A stretch of 64,000 nt of DNA from assembly GCF_030542965.1 (NCBI RefSeq), contig NZ_JAUAOA010000003.1, positions 310,001-374,000 on the forward strand. The letters run 5' to 3'. The notes under the pieces are model-generated. The model made no database searches. It had not been told where the DNA came from and saw only the letters and a list, made by a program, of their open reading frames with translations. Position 1 is the stretch's first letter. Every line of letters starts with the position of its first letter. Source of the stretch: Azotosporobacter soli (lineage in GTDB: Bacteria; Bacillota; Negativicutes; SG130). A program made the position numbers and the translations under genes. Of the stretch, positions 1-8,577 are shown piece by piece.

Positions 1-825
1 CAAACCACGCTCGGCCTTCAGCTAACGGATCCGGCTAAAATCGTCCTGCTGAGTCCGACCGCATCGACGCCCGACCTAAGCGGCAAATCGCCTTATTTTT
101 TCCGCGTTTATCCTACGTTCTTGGATAGCGCGCGCGGCTTTGCCAGTTATGTCTATCAAGATCATGCGCTGAAAAAGATCGCCATTTTAGCAGATAGCGA
201 TAACGCCGCCTACGCCTTTACTTACCGGGATGTCTTCAGCGATAAATATACCAGTCTAGGCGGCAGCGTCGTCAAATCAATCTCGTACGCTTCTTCCAAA
301 CAGCCCGATTTCGCTCCGTTACTCAAAGAACTCAGGCAAGGCGAACCGGACGGTCTGCTCTTGGTTACCTCCGATATCGATGCGGCGTTGATCGCGCAGC
401 GCGCCCGGCTGATGGGCTGGCGGGTGCTGCTCTTCGCTTCCGCATGGGCGCAGACAGAGATTCTTTTGCACAATGGCGGCATGGCGGTCGAAGGGATGGA
501 AATTGAACAGGCCTATGCGCTCGACAACGAAAATCAGGCTTTCTCGGCCTTTAAGCAGCAATACCAAGCGCGCTTCGGCCGCGCGCCTTCGTTCGGCGCT
601 TCTTTCGGCTATGAAGCGGCCTCCGTCTTGGCCAATGCTTTGAAAAAGACAGGCGGCCAACGTGAAGGATTGCGCCAGGCGTTGCTCGACACCAAAGATT
701 TCCCCGGCTTACTGGATACGATTTCCTTCAGCGCCAACGGCGACGTTGTGCGTCCGTTCTATCTCAGCACGATTCGTAATGGCAAGTTTGTCATTCTTGC
801 CACCTTGTCGCAAGCCAAGCAATAG
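1..825 (+). CDS. ABC-type branched-chain amino-acid/ligand-binding protein (5' truncated)
   Basis: The open frame runs from base 1 without a start, so the N-terminus (signal peptide and first half of lobe 1) lies outside the window; 274 codons remain. The fold is the Leu/Ile/Val-binding type I periplasmic protein (Peripla_BP_6): a beta-strand KKIAILADSDNAAYAF, then an alternating pattern with DGLLLVTSDIDAA and the hinge-region FGYEAASVLANALKKTG, followed by a C-terminal DTISFSANGDVVRPFYLSTI strand typical of the family. It is followed 36 bp later by a sensor kinase on the same strand, and no permease or ATPase gene follows. It therefore probably presents a ligand to that kinase rather than feeding a transporter (inference). 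The exact ligand cannot be read from the sequence. Confidence 0.85.
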   Translation, partial: QTTLGLQLTDPAKIVLLSPTASTPDLSGKSPYFFRVYPTFLDSARGFASYVYQDHALKKIAILADSDNAAYAFTYRDVFSDKYTSLGGSVVKSISYASSKQPDFAPLLKELRQGEPDGLLLVTSDIDAALIAQRARLMGWRVLLFASAWAQTEILLHNGGMAVEGMEIEQAYALDNENQAFSAFKQQYQARFGRAPSFGASFGYEAASVLANALKKTGGQREGLRQALLDTKDFPGLLDTISFSANGDVVRPFYLSTIRNGKFVILATLSQAKQ

Positions 826-861
826 CCTTTCCGCTAAAGTCAAAGCAAAGGGGTGGTGTGC

Positions 862-3204
862 ATGCGTTCTCCTCGCGAAAAAATTCCGCCTTTGGAACGG
901 GTGTTGCTGCGTCTGCTGCTCGGGCGATTATTTATTCCGCTATTGCTTTTAGGCCTCGCCGTACTCTGCAGCGCGACGTATTTCAACGACCGCACCTTAA
1001 AGCAGCACCAGGAACAAACCGCTCTGACGACTGCGCAAATGGTGGATCACTATCTTAAGAACGGCGATCGCATGCTTGACGCACTCGCCAAGACAGCCGC
1101 CAAATCGCCCGCGGATTTCGTCGCTTTTACGCAAAGCAGCTGGGAAGCGTACGGCATATTCGAAACGATTTATTATTTGGATGAAAAAGACACTATCGTC
1201 TTAATGGTACCGCCTGACCCACGCTATCAGGGCATGGACATGTCCAATCTTCCCTATTTTCAAAACTTGGATGAAGCGGATCAACTGCTGGTTTCCCGCC
1301 CGTTCATCTCGCTACGCACCGGCGAGCCGACCGTTTATCTGGCGAAAACACTGCCGCACGGACGCCTGATCGGCGCTTTGAACTTAAACGGCGTGCAACA
1401 GCAAATTGAAGAACTCAATGACGTGAACCGAGGCAATACCGTGTTCATCCTTGATCAGTCCGGCACCTTGCTTGCCTACCCGAGCGCACAGCAAATCCGG
1501 CAGCAGACGAACCTGAGCAATCTCTCCATTTTCCAGCAAGGTTTGCACGGCAATACGACGGCAATTTACCAAAACAATGGCGCTTTCTTTCTCGCCAGCA
1601 CCGCTAAGACGACAAAAAACGATTGGATCATCATCACCCAGACGCCGCTCCTTTCCTCATGGGGGCCCTACCTCGGCGCCTTCGCTTTTGCCTTAATGAT
1701 CGCCATTTTGCTTTGGCTGGCCGTCTGGCGCAATCTTAGCCAAAGCCTGCGCAGCGACATCGTCCAGCCGATTGCGGAATTGAGCCGCAGCACTGCGGCG
1801 CTTGCCTGCGGCGATTATCCGGAAGCCGACGTACAAACCCCGCCGACTTTCTTTGCCGAACTCAATAAGCTGGCGCTCGATTTCTCGCAAATGAGCCGGA
1901 CACTGCAAGCCCGTCAAGAAGCGCTCGCGACGAGCGAACAGCGTTACCGCAGCCTGTTTGCCGAAGTGCCGATCGGTCTCTTTCGCACCATGTTTGACGG
2001 ACAGATCATCGATGCCAACCCCGCCTTTCAGCAGATGCTGGCCTGGCCCGAACAGGAGCCGCTCTCCGCTTATCGCCTGACCGATTTTTACGCCTCGCTT
2101 CAGGATCATGAACACTGGCAAAGACTCTGCGGCAGCAACGATGCTTCGCTTGACGCCGAACTGAAAATGCGGCGCAAGGACGGCCGCTTCATCTGGGTCC
2201 GCCTCAGCATGCGCGGCATTAGCGCTTCAGACGGGCGCGCAGCTTTCTATGACGGCAGCATGGAAGACATCACCGCGCGCAAAGAGGCCGCCGATGCATT
2301 GCAAGCCGCGCATGACCGCCTAGAAATGAAAGTGGAATTGCGCACCCAGGAACTGACTTCGCTCAACCAGGAACTCATGGCGATGAACTTTGAGTTGACG
2401 GAAGCGCTGGATCGTTTGAAGAAGACCCAGGAAATTCTGATCCATTCGGAAAAAAGAGCCGCGCTCAGCAATCTGGTCGTCGGCCTGGCACATGAGGTCA
2501 ACACACCGGTCGGCGTTGCGATCACCGTCTCTTCGCACCTGCAGGAACTGTTTCTCGCCACCGCCGCCCGTTATACAGAAGGGATCATGAAACGCAGCGA
2601 CTTCACGCAGTTGCTCGCAGACAGCCAGGAATCGATCGAGCTGTTGCTTACCAGTCTGAACAAAGCCGTGCAACTGATCCGCAACTTCAAACAGGTATCG
2701 GTCGATCAAAGCGGCGAGACGCGACAGCGCTTTGTCGTTCGCGAATATTTGGAAACGCTGGTGAGCAGTCTGCGTTCCGCCAATCGTGATTTTTGCCATC
2801 AGGTCGAGATTATTTGTGCTGAACACATCGAACTAGACAGTTTCCCCGCCGCCTTTTCGCATATCGTTACAAGCTTGCTGCTGAATTGCCATCATCATGC
2901 GTTCGCACCGCAGCAATGCGGCAAGATTACCCTGTCCGTCACGTTTGACGCAAACGGGCCATTCATTTTGACCTGTCAGGACAACGGCCAAGGCATGTCG
3001 CCGGAAATGCGCGAAAAGATATTCGATCCGTTTTTCACCACCCGGCGCGGCACCGGCAGCATTGGACTCGGTCTATACATCGTATACAACATCATCACAC
3101 TGCAACTGTTCGGAAGCATCATCTGCCAAAGCGAAGTCGGCCAAGGCACTGCTTTCGTCATCACATTGCCCCAGGAAAAACAGCCTGACTATGCATCTGT
3201 CTAA
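862..3204 (+). CDS. Membrane sensor histidine kinase (dCache-HAMP-PAS-HATPase)
   Basis: 780 aa from ATG 862, chosen because AAGGGG (848-853) sits 8 bp upstream; GTG 853 is an alternative. Order: TM1 at about residues 20-40, a roughly 230-residue extracytoplasmic dCache-like sensor, TM2 near 275-292, HAMP, a PAS/PAC domain at about 360-475, a coiled coil rich in Gln/Glu, then the phospho-acceptor box with His544 in LAHEVNTPVG. The ATPase domain has an N-box, DNGQGM, and FFTTRRGTGSIGLGL. All catalytic boxes are intact, so it should autophosphorylate. No receiver domain and no response regulator gene is adjacent, so its partner is encoded elsewhere. Probably cotranscribed with the binding protein before it, giving a binding-protein/kinase sensory pair. 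Confidence 0.9.
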   Translation: MRSPREKIPPLERVLLRLLLGRLFIPLLLLGLAVLCSATYFNDRTLKQHQEQTALTTAQMVDHYLKNGDRMLDALAKTAAKSPADFVAFTQSSWEAYGIFETIYYLDEKDTIVLMVPPDPRYQGMDMSNLPYFQNLDEADQLLVSRPFISLRTGEPTVYLAKTLPHGRLIGALNLNGVQQQIEELNDVNRGNTVFILDQSGTLLAYPSAQQIRQQTNLSNLSIFQQGLHGNTTAIYQNNGAFFLASTAKTTKNDWIIITQTPLLSSWGPYLGAFAFALMIAILLWLAVWRNLSQSLRSDIVQPIAELSRSTAALACGDYPEADVQTPPTFFAELNKLALDFSQMSRTLQARQEALATSEQRYRSLFAEVPIGLFRTMFDGQIIDANPAFQQMLAWPEQEPLSAYRLTDFYASLQDHEHWQRLCGSNDASLDAELKMRRKDGRFIWVRLSMRGISASDGRAAFYDGSMEDITARKEAADALQAAHDRLEMKVELRTQELTSLNQELMAMNFELTEALDRLKKTQEILIHSEKRAALSNLVVGLAHEVNTPVGVAITVSSHLQELFLATAARYTEGIMKRSDFTQLLADSQESIELLLTSLNKAVQLIRNFKQVSVDQSGETRQRFVVREYLETLVSSLRSANRDFCHQVEIICAEHIELDSFPAAFSHIVTSLLLNCHHHAFAPQQCGKITLSVTFDANGPFILTCQDNGQGMSPEMREKIFDPFFTTRRGTGSIGLGLYIVYNIITLQLFGSIICQSEVGQGTAFVITLPQEKQPDYASV

Positions 3205-3205
3205 A

Positions 3206-3271
3206 AAAGAAAAAGCAAAGGGGATTGCCTCGCCGCGTAAGCGCCGTGATAATCCCCTTTGCTTTTTCTTT
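3206..3271. terminator. Bidirectional terminator between kinase and sufB
   Basis: A 21-bp inverted repeat (3206-3226 against 3251-3271) containing AAAAAGCAAAGGGGATT, with A-rich and T-rich outer flanks. It serves the convergent kinase (+) and sufB (-). Confidence 0.85.
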
Positions 3272-3274
3272 TTG

Positions 3275-4504
3275 CTAAGCGCCGCGTCCGCCGCTGAATT
3301 CATCGATCGCACGCTCGATTTCCTGCGTCAGCGCATCGGGCAAGCCCTCGATCTTGACGTGCAAGAAACCGCGCACAATCGTGGCGACCGCCGTCTCTTC
3401 ACTGAGCCCTCTGGCCATCAAGTACTCGATCTCTTCCGGCGCGATCTTCCCGACCGCCGCTTCGTGGCTCAGTTCCGCATTGTCGGTCCGTACTTCCAGT
3501 TCTGGAATCGCATAAATTACGCCTTCCGGATTGAGAATCAATCCATGGCATTCAAGATGCGCCCTTGTTTCCGCAGAGGAAGCCAGCAAGTGACCGCGGT
3601 TGATGCTGGTTCCGCCAAGACTCAAGGTGCGGGCGATAATTTCGGCTTTTGCCCCCGGCGCCGCTAGGACGGCGCGCCCGCCGACGTCAAGATGCGAGCC
3701 CGGCATTGCAACCAAAATCGAATTCAAACGCGCCAGCGAATCCTTGCCGAGCAGACGCACCGTCGGATACATTTGTAGATCCTGTACCGGCTTCAAGCAA
3801 ATGTAGTTGGACAAAAAGACGCCGCCCTCTTCGACCACCACTCCGGTACGCGGTCTGACCGATACCTCTTCCGCCCATTGATGAATCATCGTAAAGGTCA
3901 GTTTGCCGCCTTTTTTAATGAAAAATTCGCTGATGCCGATATGCATGCCGCGTTTGACGTCCGGATCGGTCGTACAGCCGGTGATCACATGCAGCTCCGC
4001 TCCTTCTTCGACAATGATCATATTGTGCACGTCCTGAATCAGCCCATCCTGGCTGATATACAAACAGGCCTGCACCGGATGCGGTACTTTCACGCCGGGC
4101 AGCACGCGGATGAAATAACCATGTTCTTGATGCAAAGCCGCTCTGGCGGTATATTTGTCGGCATCCGCAGACACGGTCTTCCACCAGTAATCTTCGAGCC
4201 AGGGATGGCAGCGCAGCGCCTGGTCGGTAGACATCACTTCGAGCCCTTCTTCCGCCATGCTGCACTGCAGAACCGAATGATTCATCTGCACATAGCTGCC
4301 GGATCGCGTCGCAGAATCCGCTTCCGTTTCCACGCCGACCTGTTCGAGCGCCTTGCGCCGCTTCGGCGTTAGATCCTCTCCCGTCGCTGCTTTCGCTTCA
4401 TCGTCCGTGTAACGCTTCAGATCGACATCCGCACCGTATAAGCCAAGTTTCTCCGTTGCTTTCTCCGCTTTCTCCTTCCAGCCAGCCGTTTTCTCTTCGC
4501 TCAT
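3275..4504 (-). CDS. sufB: SufB-type Fe-S cluster assembly scaffold
   Basis: 409 aa. The start ATG at 4504 overlaps the sufC stop (ATGA) and is preceded by AAGGGGGGA. SufB/SufD proteins form the beta-helix scaffold on which Fe-S clusters are built with the SufC ATPase, in the cytoplasm. The C-terminal core shows LECHGLILNPEG followed by NAELSHEAAVGKIAPEE and MARGLSEETA, which match the SufB/SufD core; the Cys in LECHG lies where the essential SufB cysteine is expected. It is shorter than proteobacterial SufB (about 495 aa) and there is no separate sufD, sufS or sufU beside it. This resembles the minimal SufBC systems known in archaea and some anaerobes. Function as a scaffold is well supported; absence of partners applies only to this window. 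Confidence 0.87.
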   Translation of the reverse strand: MSEEKTAGWKEKAEKATEKLGLYGADVDLKRYTDDEAKAATGEDLTPKRRKALEQVGVETEADSATRSGSYVQMNHSVLQCSMAEEGLEVMSTDQALRCHPWLEDYWWKTVSADADKYTARAALHQEHGYFIRVLPGVKVPHPVQACLYISQDGLIQDVHNMIIVEEGAELHVITGCTTDPDVKRGMHIGISEFFIKKGGKLTFTMIHQWAEEVSVRPRTGVVVEEGGVFLSNYICLKPVQDLQMYPTVRLLGKDSLARLNSILVAMPGSHLDVGGRAVLAAPGAKAEIIARTLSLGGTSINRGHLLASSAETRAHLECHGLILNPEGVIYAIPELEVRTDNAELSHEAAVGKIAPEEIEYLMARGLSEETAVATIVRGFLHVKIEGLPDALTQEIERAIDEFSGGRGA

Positions 4505-5286
4505 TGACAGTCCCCCCTTCCTTCTGCGCAACGGATGCAGTGTTCATAGCCGCCCTGACGGATGCAGCTTAGCATCTCCTGTGGATTTCCGCTGCAAGAA
4601 ATCGTGCCGTCGTAGAGGACATGGGCAATATCGGCCGGAACATATTGCAAAATATGTCCGGTATGCGTGATGATCAGACCGGACTTGCTGCGTTTCGCCC
4701 GACGCTGACGCAGCGATTCTCCCGGCGCAACTTTTTCCGCGACCGCCGCGCCACGCTCCATGATCCAGTCGGCTGCGGCGCCGACCAGCGCAATATTCTC
4801 AAGGTCTACGCCGGATTCCGGTTCATCAAGCAAGAGCAGATCCGGTTTCTGCGCCATCAGCTGCAACAATTCGGAACGCTTGATCTCACCGCCCGAAAAT
4901 CCTTCATTCACATTGCGGTCAAGAAATTCGCTCAGATTCAATTTGGCCGCCAAGGCGTCGGCATCCACCTCTTCTCTGCTGCAAAGCGTTACCATCTGGC
5001 GCAGCGTCAGACCGCGAATCGTCGGTGGACGCTGAATCATCACACCTAAACCCAGCTCGGCGCGGACATCGACCGGCAGTGCCGTGATGTCGGTCTCACC
5101 GAACAATATCCGCCCCTCTACGACGCAAAAGCGTGGAAAGCCCATGACCGCCCCGACCAACGTCGATTTCCCGGTGCCGTTCGGCCCGAACAAAGCATGA
5201 ACCTCTCCCGGCTTTATATGCAGGTTCACGTCACGCAAGATAAGTTTGTCCTGAACTTTCACACTGAGATGCTCAATGCGCAGCAT
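4501..5286 (-). CDS. sufC: SufC Fe-S assembly ATPase
   Basis: 261 aa. Start at 5286 because AAGGAGG lies 8 bp upstream; the longer frame would put that site inside the coding region. ABC ATPase with Walker A GPNGTGKS (34-41), signature FSGGEIKRSELLQ, Walker B LLLLDEPESGVD and the late switch histidine in LIITHTGHIL. The ESGVD sequence and the SGGE(I/K)KR signature are typical of SufC rather than transport ATPases. A basic, variable insert (APGESLRQRRAKRSKSG) precedes the H-loop. It is translationally coupled to sufB by a 4-bp overlap, and the two form the whole operon visible here. Confidence 0.93.
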   Translation of the reverse strand: MLRIEHLSVKVQDKLILRDVNLHIKPGEVHALFGPNGTGKSTLVGAVMGFPRFCVVEGRILFGETDITALPVDVRAELGLGVMIQRPPTIRGLTLRQMVTLCSREEVDADALAAKLNLSEFLDRNVNEGFSGGEIKRSELLQLMAQKPDLLLLDEPESGVDLENIALVGAAADWIMERGAAVAEKVAPGESLRQRRAKRSKSGLIITHTGHILQYVPADIAHVLYDGTISCSGNPQEMLSCIRQGGYEHCIRCAEGRGDCQ

Positions 5287-5407
5287 CGCATCCGCCTCCT
5301 TCATCCCTGGATATCTAAGGCGCAGGAAATTTTTTCCTACTTAAGCCAATTGTATCATTTCAGATCGGCAAAATCCATATTTATCCAACATGTTTCTTTA
5401 GGCAAAA

Positions 5408-5445
5408 AAGATGACAGACCCAGTCTAAGCCAGGTCTGTCATCTT
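5408..5445 (-). terminator. Terminator of the lipoprotein gene
   Basis: Perfect 13-bp stem AAGATGACAGACC / GGTCTGTCATCTT with a 12-nt loop and, on the minus strand, a run of T. It overlaps the last codons of the gene ending at 5444. Confidence 0.9.
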
Positions 5446-5941
5446 ATATCTTTACCCTTACATTCTTGTCCGTCATCAGACTGCGCAATTCGCGTTGGTA
5501 CTCTTTGTTAAGGCGGTCGATCTCCAGCTGACGCTGCTGCAGCATTTCATCGCGTTCCCAGCGTTCCTGCGGCGTGTTGACCATCTCGATGAATTTCTCA
5601 TATACCTGCACTTTGTTTTCCAACAAAGTGATTCCTTTGGCATGAATCTCTTTGATCTGCGGCGTTTTCGCTTCATACTTGCGTTGTCCGTCCAGCTTTT
5701 TCAGCAAGTGCTCTTTGCGCTGCTGCAATATTTGCATCAGTTCTTCTTTCGTTTGCGCGCTCGTGATCGAACGGTCTTCCACTTCGCTCGACAAAGCCTG
5801 CGCCTTCTTGCCCTGCTCGAATTCAAAGGTAACGTACTCTTCCAATTCGCTTTTTACCGGATCGCTAAAACAGCCGCTCAGCACCGGTACCAGGACAGCC
5901 ACGCACAGTCCGACAATCGCCAGCTCTTTTTTCCAGTTCAT
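5444..5941 (-). CDS. Predicted lipoprotein with coiled-coil body
   Basis: 165 aa. N-terminal signal peptide with a lipobox VLSGC; Cys24 should be lipidated. The rest is highly charged and helical (Glu/Lys/Gln-rich heptads such as ELMQILQQRKEHLLKKLDGQ), with no recognisable enzymatic motif. Family unknown to me; similar small coiled-coil lipoproteins occur in diderm Firmicutes and may tether to or span the envelope (inference). It stands alone, flanked by its own terminator and a 150-bp upstream spacer. Confidence 0.75.
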   Translation of the reverse strand: MNWKKELAIVGLCVAVLVPVLSGCFSDPVKSELEEYVTFEFEQGKKAQALSSEVEDRSITSAQTKEELMQILQQRKEHLLKKLDGQRKYEAKTPQIKEIHAKGITLLENKVQVYEKFIEMVNTPQERWERDEMLQQRQLEIDRLNKEYQRELRSLMTDKNVRVKI

Positions 5942-6088
5942 TGCGCCTTACCTTCATTTTCTTCATATATTTACACTCTTTCATCATAGCAAAAAACGGC
6001 GCATAAATCTCTTTTTTCAACTATTTTTAGCGGCAAATTATAAGAAGTTCATCAAAGTAGACTGCTGCACGGAAAGGCTTTTCCCTCG

Positions 6089-6625
6089 CTATTGATAGTC
6101 CTTCGCCAGCGCGGCCCGTACAAACTCAATGTGCTCCGCCATCTCAACGCCCATCATTTCGGCGCCCGCCCAGAGCGTCTCGCGATTGACCGCGCGCGCA
6201 AATGCCTTATCCTTCAATTTTTTCAGCACAGATTTCACTTCGACATTCGCCAGATCTTTGTCCGGCCTTACCAACGCGCAGGCGATGATGAAACCGGTCA
6301 ATTCATCGACCGCATAGAGTGTTTTTTGCAGCTGACTGCGTTCGCCCGGCCAATCACGGGCATGCGATTCGACATCGGCAATGAACGCTTCGCTATAGCC
6401 GTGCGGCTGCAGCAGCATGGCGGCCTGCGTCGGATGCTGCTCCGGGTATTTTTCAAAATCGACGTCATGCAACAAGCCGACCGCGCCCCAGTATGCAACA
6501 TCCGATTGATATTTTTCCGCATAGGCGCGCATGGCTACCTCCACCGCGCGGCAGTGATTGAGCAGCACCGTTTCTTTTACATGACTCGTTAAGACTGACC
6601 AGGCTTTTTCCCGACTCGTATCCAT
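6089..6625 (-). CDS. HD-superfamily hydrolase-like protein
   Basis: 178 aa. Start at ATG 6625, 8 bp after GGGAGGAA; an upstream ATG in the frame is too close to or before that site. The HD signature appears as H24 (LLNHCRAVEVAMRAYA), H53-D54 (GLLHDVDFEKYPEQHP) and a downstream VESHARDW with a later YAVDELTGFI Asp, which together give the H...HD...D metal set of predicted HDIG-type phosphohydrolases. Such proteins are common, uncharacterised cytoplasmic phosphohydrolases; the substrate is not known. Monocistronic, convergent to nothing obvious. Confidence 0.82.
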   Translation of the reverse strand: MDTSREKAWSVLTSHVKETVLLNHCRAVEVAMRAYAEKYQSDVAYWGAVGLLHDVDFEKYPEQHPTQAAMLLQPHGYSEAFIADVESHARDWPGERSQLQKTLYAVDELTGFIIACALVRPDKDLANVEVKSVLKKLKDKAFARAVNRETLWAGAEMMGVEMAEHIEFVRAALAKDYQ

Positions 6626-6684
6626 TTTCATTTCCTCCCGCTTACGTTTTTTCATTTTCCCCTGACCGCTTGGCGATAAAAGCT

Positions 6685-7509
6685 TTACTGTTTCTTCGCC
6701 CTGTCTTTGAACTTACCGGTCACAACCGCATGCAGTTCCGGCTGCTTGCGCAACAATTCGTCCAGCTTGTCTGCGCCGAAATGTCGCATGACCGCTTCGA
6801 TCATGATGTCATGCCGGACATATTCGGTTGCGACCAGTACAAGCGCCGGATCCTGCGTCTTTACCGCCCAAGATGCGCCATGATCAAGAAAGTTGGCAAT
6901 GATGACCTCTTGCCGGTCTTTGACGGCCAGCGTCAATTGCCCGCCGATTCGCGCCTTGACCACATCCGCCGGCATATAGTCATGATGAAACGTCGTTCCC
7001 AGGCGGCAAGCCGCATTGCCGAAGACAATCGAGCAGACATTGACGCCGCGCTCTTCGGCGCAGGCCACGCTCTGGCTAAGCAGCGTCGCCTGCGGTTCCC
7101 AGACGGACAGCCACAGCTCACTTTTGCTGCTTTCAACAAGGCTGTGCAATTCGTTGAACACCGGCTCACGGCCATGGATCCTGGCAATGACCGCCAGTTC
7201 GTTATTGCTGCCGAGCGCCGCCAACGATTGATCGAGAAAGGCAAACGTCGCATCGACATCGCGGCGCAATCGTTTCAATAGTTCTTTCGCCGGCACCGGC
7301 GAATATTTCACCGGTTCCGACGGCAGCGTATAAATCGCGCCGCGTTCGCTAAGCTTGTTCAGCACTTCATAAATCATTGAGCGGGGAACGCCGCAGCGCT
7401 TGCTCAACTCGTAACCGGTCACCGGCGCTTGCTGCAGTAAGGAGACATAGGCCTTCGACTCATATTGCGAGAAGCCAAGTTTTTGAATCTCCAGCATGAT
7501 TTTTTCCAT
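6685..7509 (-). CDS. TrmB-family transcriptional regulator
   Basis: 274 aa. AGGAGG lies 5 bp before ATG 7509. The N-terminal winged helix (residues 1-75) has LGFSQYESKAYVSLLQQAPVTGYELSKRCGVPRSM-type sequence, the hallmark of TrmB. Residues from about 115 onward resemble the phospholipase-D-like/sugar-binding effector half (KSELWLSVWEPQ). TrmB proteins respond to sugars or other small molecules; the effector here is unknown. There are no transporter genes beside it, so its targets are probably distant or itself. Upstream 20-bp tandem repeats may be its operator. Confidence 0.88.
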   Translation of the reverse strand: MEKIMLEIQKLGFSQYESKAYVSLLQQAPVTGYELSKRCGVPRSMIYEVLNKLSERGAIYTLPSEPVKYSPVPAKELLKRLRRDVDATFAFLDQSLAALGSNNELAVIARIHGREPVFNELHSLVESSKSELWLSVWEPQATLLSQSVACAEERGVNVCSIVFGNAACRLGTTFHHDYMPADVVKARIGGQLTLAVKDRQEVIIANFLDHGASWAVKTQDPALVLVATEYVRHDIMIEAVMRHFGADKLDELLRKQPELHAVVTGKFKDRAKKQ

Positions 7510-7520
7510 GCAATCCTCCT

Positions 7521-7560
7521 AGTCGTTCTTCTTATAACTACGTCGTTTGTTTTATAACTA
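7521..7560. promoter_or_regulatory. Tandem 20-bp direct repeats upstream of the TrmB gene
   Basis: Two adjacent 20-bp units (7521-7540 and 7541-7560) match at 16 of 20 positions, sharing GTCGTT and TTATAACTA. A 20-bp period is close to two helical turns, so both units face the same side of DNA. They start 12 bp upstream of the regulator's start codon, which suggests an autoregulatory operator (inference). Confidence 0.5.
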
Positions 7561-7615
7561 CTATAGCAATTCTTTTTTTGCCTGTCAATCGCATCCGCTT
7601 CGCCTGCAGAAAAAA

Positions 7616-7662
7616 AATATCCGGCAGCTTCGATCGTTTACGATCCATGCTGCCGGATATTT
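7616..7662 (-). terminator. Terminator after Cof phosphatase operon
   Basis: Perfect stem AAATATCCGGCAGC / GCTGCCGGATATTT followed on the minus strand by a T run. It ends the nhaA/ABC-F/Cof transcript. Confidence 0.9.
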
Positions 7663-7689
7663 GCGCTTCTTTACAATTCTCTTTTCCGA

Positions 7690-8556
7690 CTAACTCGCCA
7701 GTCCCGGCAACAATTCCTTCAGCGCATGCGCCACGCCGTTTTCTTCATTGCTGCGCGTAACGGCACGACAAACGCTTTTGACTTCCGCTGCCGCATTTCC
7801 CATGGCCACGCTGTAGCCGACCGCTTCCAACATCGATATATCGTTTTGACTGTCGCCAATCGCGGCCGCATCAAAGAGCCGGATTCCCAAATGTGCTGCC
7901 AGACAGCGCAAGCCGTTTCCTTTCGATGCGGCGGCAGAAACCGCCTCAAAACTATTCGGACCGCCCTGGTAAACCGCGACGCCCGGCATCGCATTCAATT
8001 CAAGAATCGCTCTTTGCCGGAACGCCGCATCATAACTGATCGCATATAATTTGTACAACTCTTCGTCCGGCGGTATCGCCTCTTGATACTCCTTCACCAT
8101 CACCCGCCCGTCCTGACTGCTTTGCTGCCTTTCTACCGCCGCCATGCTGAAGCCGTCCGGCAGGGAATTCGACTCCTGCAATCGCTTTACTTCCGCCTCC
8201 AGGCGCGCCAACGCATACGTAGGCACATAGATGGATTTCCCGCTGGACGTTTCATAATACACTTCTTTTTCTTCCAGCCACTTTAGTACCGCCAACGCAT
8301 CGCACCGCTTCAGCGCCGAATGCTGCAGCAAATTTCCCTTTCGGTCATGTACCGCGCCGCCGTTGGCGCTGATGACCGGCGTTGCGATGCCGGCCCGTTG
8401 GCAAATCGTTTGCACATCAAAATACATCCGGCCTGTAGAGATCACGATTTCCACGCCACGATCCTGCGCCGCCTTTATCGCGGCGACGTTAGCACGACTG
8501 ATCTCACTCTTTTTATTGAGTAATGTTCCATCCAAGTCAATTGCAACCAGTTTCAT
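7690..8556 (-). CDS. Cof-type HAD phosphatase
   Basis: 288 aa, GGAGG before ATG 8556. HAD superfamily IIB: nucleophile motif AIDLDGTLLN (Asp7, Asp9), ISTGR motif II, the large C2B cap in the middle, a lysine motif near SKGNGLRCLAA and the acid motif AIGDSQNDISMLEAVGYSVAMGNA. These cytoplasmic enzymes dephosphorylate sugar phosphates, flavin or other small phosphates; the specific substrate is not readable. Last gene of the operon, 21 bp after the ABC-F gene. Confidence 0.9.
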   Translation of the reverse strand: MKLVAIDLDGTLLNKKSEISRANVAAIKAAQDRGVEIVISTGRMYFDVQTICQRAGIATPVISANGGAVHDRKGNLLQHSALKRCDALAVLKWLEEKEVYYETSSGKSIYVPTYALARLEAEVKRLQESNSLPDGFSMAAVERQQSSQDGRVMVKEYQEAIPPDEELYKLYAISYDAAFRQRAILELNAMPGVAVYQGGPNSFEAVSAAASKGNGLRCLAAHLGIRLFDAAAIGDSQNDISMLEAVGYSVAMGNAAAEVKSVCRAVTRSNEENGVAHALKELLPGLAS

Positions 8557-8577
8557 ACTATCCTCCAGACTGCTTCC

